DNA of 64,000 nucleotides from Arcuatula senhousia (taxonomy: Eukaryota; Mollusca; Bivalvia; Mytilida; Mytilidae): assembly GCA_963971305.1 (NCBI GenBank), contig OZ020303.1, positions 64,170,867 to 64,234,866 on the forward strand. Reading direction: 5' to 3'. The notes under the pieces are model-generated. The model searched no databases, was not told the origin of the DNA, and worked only from the letters and a program-made list of their open reading frames with translations. The position numbers and the translations under genes were made by a program. Positions 50,401 to 61,396 of this stretch are shown one piece after another (within the stretch, counting starts at the first letter, position 1; every line of letters starts with the position of its first letter).

Positions 50401-51679
50401 TCAGTATACTTTTTCGTCAACATAAGAAGTGTTTGTCCATATTTCCATTTCTCTCTGCTTCCTGTAACTAATTGGCTTATGTTTTTTAAAAAAACAAACA
50501 TCTGCAAACAGACACATCTGTCCTATAGAGAAGGAATATTGGCTTTTGGTTCAAAAGAGCAAATAGTTTTTGTTCTCTAGTCACCTGTTTTTTGGCTATG
50601 CTGAAAAGCTTAGTTTCAGGTTTCAGAAAAATAAACATGGTATTGACCTATTATACTTTTTGAACACCTGTATATTGCTTAAGTTTTCGAAAAGCTTATA
50701 ACGAGCACAACAATCAGAAAAGGAAACAAATGCTATTCTTCTTGAGAAAACTTGTGTGTCCTTAATTCATGCAAATGGTGCTTACAATATCACCAAAGCT
50801 TAAGCAAACATGTTCTATGGCCTTTTATTAAGTACCTGCTCAAAAAGTAAACTGTAAATTGGCTTTACCGTGTTAGGGATTCTTATAATGTTGATTGTTC
50901 ATCGACTATCCAATTAAAAGTCCCCCACAAAGACAGTCTTTTACTTTCCTTGTTTGTTTTTCTCGTTAAAATATCAACCCCCATGGACAAATATTTATTG
51001 TCAACATGGCTTGAAAGCGAAGTCATTTTACAAAACTCCGTACCTTATTAACCCTCCTGTGCTATTAATCTACCTGAATTTTACCTGAGACGTACATATA
51101 AATGATACTTATCAAATTCTAAGTGAATTTAAAGTTTTCACAAGATCGTTTTCCTTCTAATATTCTCACTTTTGAAGTTTAATAATGATTGTCAAGATTG
51201 TCATCAAACTTGGCATAAACACCCTATCTTAAATATCAAATAAAACATGACTGAATTCGTTATTATTTATGATTGTCCACTTGTCAAAATTTAGAAGATA
51301 AATTGAAATTGAATGATTCGTGTATTGGATACTTCAAAATTCAGTAGATACACATTCCTCTAGTCTTTTAATACGTGGGATCTTCTGTGGAAAATCTACG
51401 GCAACCTGTGAATTTTAATTGAAAACGGAAAGGAACAATCACCAAATCTACCATGATACATGCAATCATGGATTTCTTAAGATGTCAACACAACACGTTT
51501 CCCATAACAGAACGACTAGACAGGAAACGTAGATGGACAGAAAATCGTTATGCCCAAAAACTATTGTAGCAACACTTGTTTGTTTTCTTTATAGGTCTCA
51601 AAGCTCTTGTATCTTTGAATACCTTATAAAAGGACAACGACAAACCAAACACATTTGAAAACTCAAACAAAATAAAGAA
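47475..51679. other. Gene-poor stretch right of the duplication
   Basis: Apart from the minisatellite at 47910-48305 and a poly-G run near 49420, nothing is recognised. Open frames of 79 residues (49054) and 116 residues (50230) resemble no family I know and lack convincing splice context, so they are not called. Confidence 0.5.
47910..48305 (+). repeat. 40-bp minisatellite
   Basis: About ten units of AAAATCGTGCACTGTAAGAA followed by ACGGACTAAAATAAAGCAAG. Units start at roughly 47920, 47960, 48001, 48041, 48082, 48121, 48160, 48199, 48242 and 48282, so the period is about 40 bases. Units differ by point changes and 1-3-base indels. It is non-coding. Confidence 0.85.
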
Positions 51680-52084
51680 GGAATGTGTCCATAGGACACG
51701 GATGCCCCCGCTAGGCCCACAACAGGAAAGTCGCTTAGGACATACAGCTAGTTTGTGATACTGAACCATCCTACCAAGTTTCAAATCATTCTCATGTACG
51801 GTTCCTGATAAAAGCTTGACGGAAATTTCATAGTCATGTTCACATATTTTCACATTCGTCTAAGTCCCAAACAGGAAGTAGATGTCGGAAAGGTCTGAAA
51901 ATCACTTAGGACATACAGTATGTCATATTGAACTATCCTACCAAGTTTCAAATCATTGTACTGTATGGTTCCTGAGAAAAGCTTGACGGAAATTTTCATA
52001 GTCATGTTCACATATTTTCACATTCGCCTAAGTCCCAATCAGGAAGTAGATGTCCGACAGGTCTGAAAATCGCTTAGGACGTAC
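51680..52084 (-). repeat. Truncated cassette of family A, reverse orientation
   Basis: On the - strand this reads as two to three units with GAAACTTGGTAGGAT, CAGACCTGTC and ACTTCCTG boxes, then CTAGCGGGGGCATCC and the hairpin GTGTCC-TAT-GGACAC. It matches the 3' half of the cassette at 5797-6866. The 5' hairpin and GTCCGTCC spacer are missing. Confidence 0.8.
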
Positions 52085-52848
52085 AACCACCATGCTTCAG
52101 ATTATACTTACTGACTTTCATTTGCAGTTTTGAAAATTGTGTTTGACTAAATTAAGAGAGCATTTTGAATTATGTCTGTAGTCCACCTACTCAAGTGTTT
52201 TCGGTTTATCTTAAGCTTAACTTATATATATCTTGCCTACAAAATGGAAGGTACAAAGGTACAAAATGGAATTTCAATGTCTTCGGTGGACAATTTGTTG
52301 TAAAATCACAAATTCAAGCCATCTACAAGGAAATAAATTATTTTGGGCCAATGTTTTCCATCAATAAATCAGTAATCTCAACAACTGCAAAAGTTGTTCA
52401 TTGTATAAAATCGACATGTATCAAAAGCTTAAAAGCGACGAAAAACACACAAAACCAATCGAGTTGCATGTTAAGTTTCGTGTCAGATCATATCACCTTG
52501 CAACACCTTGAGATTTGATTCTGTCGAAGGTAACAGATGAATGTAATCTTGATTAACCAGAAAGACAAAAGACACGGGCTACAATCGAACTGGCTTTGAT
52601 TTTGTAGCTCATATTATTTGTTATTCGCCCTCTAGTTTTGTTGCGATATTAAATATGAATGAATCATTTATTAATTTGTAATAAGTTGTTCATTAAAATA
52701 AATCATTTACAATTATGTTTATCCAATAGATAAAATCTGTATAATACAGATAACCACATTGATCTAGTCAAAGCACCAAAAGCAGATTACAAGGCAATTT
52801 ATTGTGGTGGGTAAAACTTGGCTGCTGGTAATTTTTTGTACCCTCCGC

Positions 52849-53461
52849 AAACAAAGTCTAGGGGTATATAGGAAACACCCTGTCTGTCTGTCCGTCAGTC
52901 GACATAACTTGTAAGCGCTTCTCCTCCTAAACCACGTGAAGGATTTTGCTAAAACTTAATATGAAGGGAGAACATTATATGTAGATGTGCGTGAAGAATT
53001 TTCATTGCACTTGGACATCATTCAGGGGAGATAATTGGACTTAGACTTTTTAAATGCATTTTTCAATGGGAGACCTCGTAAGAGCAACTACTTCTAAACC
53101 CCTATTAGGATTTTGATGAAACTTTACAGGAAGGAAGTACATCATATATATATGTGCATGAAGAATTTTCATCGCAATCAAACATCATTCAGGGGAGATA
53201 ATTGGACTTACCCGGTAGACTTTTCAAATACATATTCAATGGGAGACCCCGTAAGCGCAACTCCTCCTAAACCGCTTGATGGATTTTGATGAAACTGTAC
53301 ATGAAGGAATTACATCATCTGTAGATGTGCATGAAGAATTTGTATTGCTCTTGGTTATCATGGAGGGGAGGAGATAACTGGTCTTGAGATTTTTTTTACA
53401 GTACAGAGTCCAATATGAAGCAGGGGGTATCCTTTTGTGAGCTCGCTCACAGTATTACTTG
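52849..53461 (+). repeat. Pearl-like cassette G: TACCCTCCGC ends with three ~170-bp units
   Basis: The left end is TACCCTCCGCAAACAAAGTC then TAGGGGTATATAGG, followed by GTCTGTCTGTCCGTCAGTCG. Units marked by CTCCTCCTAAACC occur at about 52921, 53088 and 53261. Each has GGATTTTGATGAAACTTTAC-like and TGCATGAAGAATTT strings. The right end is AGGGGGTATCCTTTT, then the hairpin GTGAGC-TC-GCTCAC and AGTATTACTTG. It is non-coding. Confidence 0.8.
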
Positions 53462-55834
53462 TTTTAAATAAAGTTAGAGGGAAAAGAAAATATATGCAGC
53501 ATATATATATGCGAGAAATTGAGCCATTTTATACCAATAACAGAGGCGGCAGAAATTTAATTTTACTCTGGTGTTCCCATGTGAAAATTGTTAAGACTTA
53601 GATATTTCTTACCCCTTGGAAGCCATAAACACCCAATATTTCCAAAAAGTTTACAAGTAAAAACAAAGTCTAAAAGTTAAATAACTATTCCAAAAGGTAT
53701 ACATGTATTTCTTTTCCATGTTATATATAAGTCTACTCACCACCTCAAATTTCAGTTTAGAAATAAGTTCATCCATTACATGTATTTTACATTTCACTAA
53801 AAATGCACTTTTAAAATGGCATATTGTCTGCCATACATTCTGTTCAAAATACTTTTTATGAAAACTAAATTATCAACTTACCACTTAAATGTAAAAAAGT
53901 TGGGGCTTATCCAAAGATGGAAAATGACAGTAAACAATTAGAAATCATGTCACTTTTGTTGGCATAATTAATTCTTAATCAGGCCCATAAATTTTAATAT
54001 AGACACCTGGAGCAAGACACTTACATGTTAATTTTAGTGACACTGGTGTAATAGGTCAATTATCAGTGTTATCTCACATGTATTAGGACAATAAATTGTG
54101 TATAAAACTGAGTTTGATGTATTTTATCAAATGTTTTATGCTTTTAATATCATTTTTAAAATGTAGTAAGGGAAATAACTCAATTGTGAACAGACAATTT
54201 CAATACATACATTTTTCCCAATGATAATCTTGTAATGTTAGAATAATCTGAAAAAGTGTAATTTATCAAAATGTCATGTTTTCATAGGAGTTATAGAAAT
54301 TAGCATTTTTTTCTATCTTAATGGCAACTGTGGCAAGCAAGCAAGTGTCTATATACCAAATATCAGTATAATAGGTACCGGTAGTATACTTTTACAAGTA
54401 TTTCATTTTCAAACTAAGTGTAACAAATAAATTAAGGTCTTCAACAAGACAAAAGTATACAGATTTTAAACCATGAAAATGAGGTCAAGGTTACTTGGCA
54501 TAACCCAAAATGTCTGTATACCAACTATCCGATTCCTATGCAAGTGACTAATTTGCGCCAAAAGTCTTACCCTCTCAGTAAATGTCTAACATTATCAGGC
54601 TAAAAGACAAACAAAAACCATGTATTGGAGACATAAATTTATAGACTGCAACACAACAATAAATGAAATAACATGAATTATAAATGTCTGGCATGATTTA
54701 ACACCTCTATACTACATGATCTAATATTTAATACAGTCAGATTGTATTCAAACACTTAAAGCATGATCTATCAATAGTGGAAACATAAAAATGTCAAGCA
54801 ATTTTGGTTGAAAAAATATAAGAAAATAAGAAAAATGAATACATACAAAGTACAGTTGATTTTTTTTTTAAAATAAAAATTATCTTTTTTGTTTTTGTTT
54901 AATTGAGAAAAATATTCATCTTCTTAAACAAAAAGGTATAAAAGAAACAAATTCCTTAAGAATATCGAAATGTGTGCTTTTCAAGAACAATTATAATCCC
55001 AAACAGAGACATGCTACGTCAGATAAAGATAAAGAGGATCTAAATAAGTTTACTTTTAAAATAAAATTGTTCAAAGTCTCCCTTCACCCAACTGGGACTT
55101 TGATTCTTGAGGATAAACAATAAACTTCTGAAAAATTGGAACAACTACTGAATTTTTAACTTGACCAAGATACTAAAGGTATAAACACTATACAGAGAAA
55201 TTTATAAAGTAAATTGTAAAAGAATGCTTATGAAAGTGTGACGAACACAAATAGATAAATGCTTAGCATTTTATGTCCCTTCTCTGTGTTGATGTAGGGA
55301 ACAAAAATGTATGACTTTATTGCAGTACTTAAAATGATGTTTCTACAGCAGTTTTATCAAATACACCATTTTTGCCTTTTTGGCCCTTATTCGGAACTGG
55401 TATTAGCCACAAAGCCCAAATTATTTTGGAAACTTCTTGAAGTATAGGTAAAGACAACATATAAAAATTTTAAATCAGTTTGTCAACTTTTACTTAAGTT
55501 ACTGTGCATAAAGCAAATGTCCCAAGAGAATAATTCAGACAGCTATGGCAGAAAAGATAATAATAAATGACCATTTAAAGCTCTAATGCTTGACAGATTT
55601 AATTTTATGTGAAAATATCGTGCGAAAAAATATATGCTTAAATTAGACCACAACCTAAGACTATGTACAAGAACAATGAATATTGAACTTCTTTTTACTC
55701 AAATTAAAATTTTTATTTGTGAAATCTGATTAAAAACAAGGAGTAAATGACATCAAAAAGGTTTGTAGATTTTTTTTTCAAATCATTTAAATCTAACAGT
55801 GTTTTTCGTTAAAAAAAATGGACAGGTACCAAAA
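53462..55834. other. AT-rich stretch without supported features
   Basis: No exon, RNA gene or clear tandem repeat. A diffuse repeat-like passage with GAGGTCAAGGTTACTTGGCA sits near 54480. The sequence may be intron of the - strand gene or intergenic; this cannot be decided from the window. Confidence 0.4.
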
Positions 55835-58042
55835 CAAGAGGCTCCCAGGAGCCTGTATCGCTCACCTGTACTACACAGACACATATATTTTGTAGATATT
55901 ATTGTGCATAACCATATGCGATTTAGATTTCTTAAATATCTTGGTTAGTTTTCAAGATATTGGGCTTAAGAAGTGCAAAATTTGACAAAAATTAAGAAAA
56001 AAGGGCAATAACTCCCACATCAGCAGTCAGATCTTTTCCAAAATTTCAGCACAGGTAGATCTTAATATGCTGATATTTTTTGATTCTTGGACAATTTGAT
56101 ATCTGAAACCATTTTTGAGTTATTAGCAAAAAAATGCAATTTACCCCTATGTTCTATTTTTAGCCATGGTGGCCATGTTTTTTGACGAATCAAAAATCTG
56201 AACAATAGAGTTGTAGCATATAAGCTATCAAACAGTGTGCCATGTTAAAATGCAGTCGGTCTTACGTTGTCAGACAAGTTAATCTTTAAAATTCAGGGAA
56301 AAAGTAATGAAACATGGTAAAGAAATGATCCTACAGTTTTGATCTAAATACATGCACTGTAGATCTTGATGTGCTTAATCATATGCAATTTAAATTCTTG
56401 ATATTTCTTGTATAGTTTTCAAGATATATGGCTAAACAAGTGAAATTCTTTTTTAAAAATCCAGAAAAAGGGCAATAACTCCTACATTGGTTGTTGGATT
56501 TTCTTGAAACTTTCAAAGCAGGTAGATCTTGAGATGCTGATCACTTTTGTCCCCCCATCAGAATTTAGATATCTGTAACCATTTTTGAGCTATTAGCAAA
56601 AAAACTGCAATTTACACCTATGTTTTATTTTTAGCCATGGCGGCCATATTTTTTTATGAATCAAAAATCTGAACAATAGAATTGTAGCATATATGCTATT
56701 AAACAACTGTGCCAAGTTTTGTTGAAGTTTGATATATGGTGTCAGACAACAAGTTAATCTTTGAAATTCAGGGGAAAAGTAATGAAAAACGGTAAATTTT
56801 GACGCTTTAAGGGCCATAACTCCTACAAGAAATGGTTTTACAGCTTTGACCTAATTACATGAAATGTAGATCTTGATGTGCTCAATCATATGCAGGGCTA
56901 AATAAGTGCAAAATTTTGAAAAAAATCCAGAAAAAGGGCAATAACTCCTATGTCGATTGTTGGTTCTTCTTGAAAATTTCAGAGCAGGTAGATCTTGAGA
57001 TGCTGATCACTTTTGTCTCCCATCAGAATTTTGATATATGTAACTATTTTTGAGTAATTAGCAAAAAACTGCAATATACCCCTATGTTCTATTTTTAGCT
57101 ATGGCGGCCATATTCTTTTACGAATAAAAAATCCGAACGACAGAATTGTAGCAATTATGCTATTAAGCAACTGTGCCAAGTTTGGTTGAAGTTGGATGTA
57201 TGGTATCAGACAATTTCATCTTTGAAATAAAGGGGAAAAGCAATGAAAAATGGTAAATTTTGACGCTTTAAGGGCCATAACTCCTAAAAGAAATGGTTCT
57301 ACAGCTTTGAACTAATTACATGAAACGTAGATCTTGGAGTGCTTTATCATATGCAATTTGAATTTTTAAATTATCTTGTATAGTTTTCAAGATATAGGGC
57401 TAAATGAGTGCAAAATTTTGAAAAAATCCGGAAAAAGGGCAATAACTCCTACATCAGTGGTTGGATCTTTTTGAAAATTTCTGGGCAGGTAGATCTTGAG
57501 GTGCTGATCACTTTTGTCTCCCATCAGAATTTTGATATCTGTTACCGTTTTTGAGTTATTTGCAAAAAACTGTATTTGACCCCCCTGTTCCATTTATAGT
57601 AACAGCGGCCATGTTTTTTGACGTATCAAAAATCCCAACGCAAACTTTTTGCACAATACCCTAAGGAACAACCATATCAAGTTTGGCTGCAATTGGCCAA
57701 GCAGTTTCAGAGAAGAAGATGTTTGAAAAAAGCTTACGGACCACAGACGACGGACGCAAAGTGATGGCAATAGCTCACATGACCCTTTGGGTCAGGTGAG
57801 CTAAAAACTGTAATTTGACCCCTATGTTCTATTTTTAGCCATGGCAGCCATGTTTTTTTAGGAATCAAAAATCTGAACGATAGTTTTGTACACATAATGC
57901 CATTAAACAACTGTACCAAGTTTGGTTGCAATTGGACTTATGGTGTCGGACAAGTTAACGTTTGAAAAATTGTTTACAGGCCACGACGACGACGGACGCC
58001 AAGTGATGGCATAAGCTCACATGGCCTTTGGCCAGGTGAGCT
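55835..58042 (-). repeat. Pearl-like cassette H: GCTCACCTG family, reverse orientation, ~465-bp units
   Basis: On the - strand the element starts with TTAGCTCACCTGGCCAAAGG (ending at 58042). It ends with CAGGTGAGCGATACAGGCTC, hairpin GGCTCC-TG-GGAGCC and TCTTG at 55835. The string TAGCCATGGCGGCCAT marks core units at about 56164, 56633, 57100, 57604 and 57840. GGGCAATAACTCCTACAT and CAGGTAGATCTTGAGATGCT recur in each. A second internal 5' end (about 57776-57803, TCACATGACCCTTTGGGTCA) shows that a partial extra cassette copy is joined in tandem. It is non-coding. Confidence 0.8.
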
Positions 58043-59984
58043 AATAAATGACTTGATTCAAAATACCGGTAGTTTATAAGTGTGGCAATTGTAAAATTTA
58101 GATTCAGTCAATTAAGAAATTTTTAACTCACATGGGCTACTAATAAACTCAACCTATTCAAAATAATTATACATAAAAGCAGATATATAAATCAAATGCA
58201 ACAAATGTAAAAAAAAAAAGCTTCATTAAATGCTGATGGCACGAATATTGCACAAAATTACAAATAGTTTCTTCATGTTACGTTAAGTTGAGAATCTATG
58301 TGTATATAAGTATCCAAGATATTTACACTTTAATGTAAAATGAACACGATTGAAAATAAATGCTGAAAAAAATCTAATGAATATAGATTCCAACAAAATA
58401 TCAGTTCATCCATGATTTAAATTTTATGAGCAGTTATAATTTAATAAAATATTACCTTCTGATTTCTAAAAAATGTAGTTCATATATGCTTGCTGCTTAT
58501 CAACCTAATTGAAAGTTAAAAAAATATATTATTTTAACATATTAAACAAGAATATGTCCAAAAGACATGTTGCCCTGTCTTACAATGTCTTACAATGCCT
58601 GTCTTACAAAATGCCTTTCCCTTCATGGGAAGTAATTTTAACATGAAGGTAAGGTAAATCTGATTTTACACGGATGTAGAGGTGTATGGACTAATGGACT
58701 AACCGACTGACATACCATTTGCCCCTCTATTTTCATAGGTGGGACCTAAAAATAATGAACAAAATACAACTTTGAGATACAATAAATATCTATGGCACAG
58801 TATACTTTTAAAGTTATTCTATACTAGGTATTAATGCAAACGACAAAATAAAAAAGCATTTTGTAAACTAGTATTTACATCAACATGTTAAATAAAATTT
58901 TGAATAGATTTTACATCTCAATCTAACAAACAAATATAATATAAGTTATCTAAAGCATGCAGACAAAATTGACAAATATTAGTGTTGATTTAATTCTTAT
59001 TAAACCTACTTTTATAATACAATCCAAATTTTAGAAAAAAAATTCTGCCCTTGCCAACTTTCATAAATAATCTGTAAACTTTTCTTTCACTAAATTTAAG
59101 CATTGAGTAATGATGTGATGTATGTGAGACAATATTGCCTAGGTTAATATTAACAACCATTAAAGGGTAAGTTCACGATTTTTGACATATGGTCTTAAAT
59201 TGTTCAGAACAATGTTTTATAACAGTGTGCAAATTTTTTCTCTCATATCTTATCTTATAACAAAGATTTTGGAGATTATTTATTTGAAATAGTCCCCTAC
59301 TCTACATTAGGGGACTACTTCAGTTAATCAGAATTTCTACTGAGTAGCAAAAAATCATATTAGTTCAAACGTTTAAGTGATCATGTGGTACATCCAATAA
59401 CCAACAAAATAATTAGAATAATCAAAAGTCAACAAGATCATTTAATATTTTCAGATAACTTTCTATATAAATTCTTTTTAAAAACGTTTTATTGATCTTT
59501 TATCTTTTTCTTTTAAATTGAACTTTATTATCAATTAATTAAAATTAAAATTCTATAATTAAAAAAAAAATATTATTTTTATTTACTATTAAATTTAAAT
59601 GTAAGCCATCATATTTCATTGAAAATAATTGTGGTATAATCATGTAAATTACAGGTCATTCTTTTTCTTATCCCCCACTGGGTTTGCTAAAAGTGTTAAC
59701 TAATGTGAATTTATTGTCATTGTCTCTCAGCAGGTACCTGTGTAATGGTTAGGTAAACGTAAATGTAATTAGTCACAGCTGACTTGGGGTGAAATAATTA
59801 TCAATACCTACAGGTGTCAAAACCTAATATACAAACATTCAGAAACAAAGTTTAATGTACTAGATCATTTTATTTTCATTCTAGCATTTAAAACAATAAT
59901 GTGATTTATATGCAAGATTATCACAACACAACATGACTTAGATAGTTAAAAATGACTTATTTATATGATTTTTATACCAAATGA
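58043..59984. other. AT-rich stretch without supported features
   Basis: No coding, RNA or mobile feature is recognised. A small mirrored motif TAGTCCCCTA / TAGGGGACTA lies at about 59290-59310. Confidence 0.4.
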
Positions 59985-61396
59985 AAGAACCTTAGTGAGC
60001 ACGCTCACATACCCCACGCGTTCGGCTATTGGACTATCAATGTTATCCTTGAGGAATAGTATTGAGCTACAGGAATCAATAATATTGAATGATTGTAAAA
60101 GTGAATGTGCAAGTATTTGAATACATGTATCATAACAAAGTTATGTCAAATTTCTAAGTCCAAAGGGCCATAACGCCCACAAAAATTTGGGGATCAAAAA
60201 TTCCTGTTGATATGCACAACTACATATGGTGTACTTCTTGCATACCAAGTTTCGTTAAATTCTGTTCAGTAGTTTAAGAGGAGTTGCGATTACAAACTGT
60301 AATCATGATTTTCTGCAAATTTCTAAGTCCAAAGGGCCATAACTCCCACAAAAATTTGCTGATCGAAAATTCCTTGTAATATGCACAACTACATATAGTG
60401 TCCTTCTTGCATACCAAGTTTCGTTAAATTCTGTTCAGTAGTTTAAGAGGAGTTGCGATTACAAACTGTAATCATGATTTTCTGCAAATTTCTAAGTCCA
60501 AAGGGCAATAACTCCCACAAAAATTTGCGAATAAAAAATTCCTGGTAATATGCACAACTACATATGGTGTTCTTCTTGCATACCAAGTTTCGTTAAATTC
60601 TGTTCGGTAGTTTAAGAGGAGTTGCGATTACAAACTGTAATCATGATTTTCTGCAAATTTCTAAGTCCAAAGGGCCATAACTCCCACAAAAATTTGCGAA
60701 TAAAAAATTCCCAGTAATATGCACAACTACATATGGTGTTCTTCTTGCATACCAAGTTTCGTTAAATTCTGTTCAGTAGTTTAAGAGGACTTGCGATTAC
60801 AAACTGTAATCATGATTTTCTGCAAATTTCTAAGTCCAAAGGGCCAAAACCCCCACAAAAATTTGCGAATCAAAAATTCCTGGTAATATGCACAACTACA
60901 TATAGTGTTCTTCTTGCATACCAAGTTTCGTTAAATTCTGTTCGGTAGTTTAAGAGGAGTTGCGATTACAAACTGTAATCATGATTTTCTGCAAATTTCT
61001 AAGTTCAAAGGGCCATAACTCCCACAAAAATTTGCGAATAAAAAATTCCCGGTAACATGCACAACTACATATGGTGTTCTTCTTGCATACCAAGTTTCGT
61101 TAAATTCTGTTCAGTAGTTTAAGAGGAGTTGCGATTACAAACTGTAATCATGATTTTCTGCAAATTTCTAAGTCCAAAGGGCCATAACTCCCACAAAAAT
61201 TTGCGAATCAAAAATTCCCGGTAACATGCACAACTACATATGAAGTTCTACTTGCATACCAAGTTTCGTTAAATTCTGTTCAGTAGTTTAAGAGGAGTTG
61301 CGATTACAAACTTTGATCACAGACTGACGGACGGACGGACGGACGGACCAGTCAAAAACATTATACCCTTCGCAACTTCGTTGCGTGGGGTATAAA
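59985..61396 (-). repeat. Pearl-like cassette I: seven units with constant 169-bp period
   Basis: Units marked by TTTCTAAGTCCAAAGGGCC start at 60151, 60320, 60489, 60658, 60827, 60996 and 61165, all 169 bases apart. On the - strand the element begins TTTTATACCCCACGCAACGA with a hairpin closing in GGGTATAA, then GGTCCGTCCGTCCGTCCGTC. It ends with GCGTGGGGTATGTGAGCGTG, including the hairpin GTGAGC-GT-GCTCAC. The terminal strings TACCCCACGC are complementary across the element. Units are nearly identical, so the array is young or homogenised. It is non-coding. Confidence 0.9.

Noticed and set aside
50230..50580. 116-residue + strand frame
   Set aside because: No known family, and a comparable frame exists on the opposite strand; probably chance.
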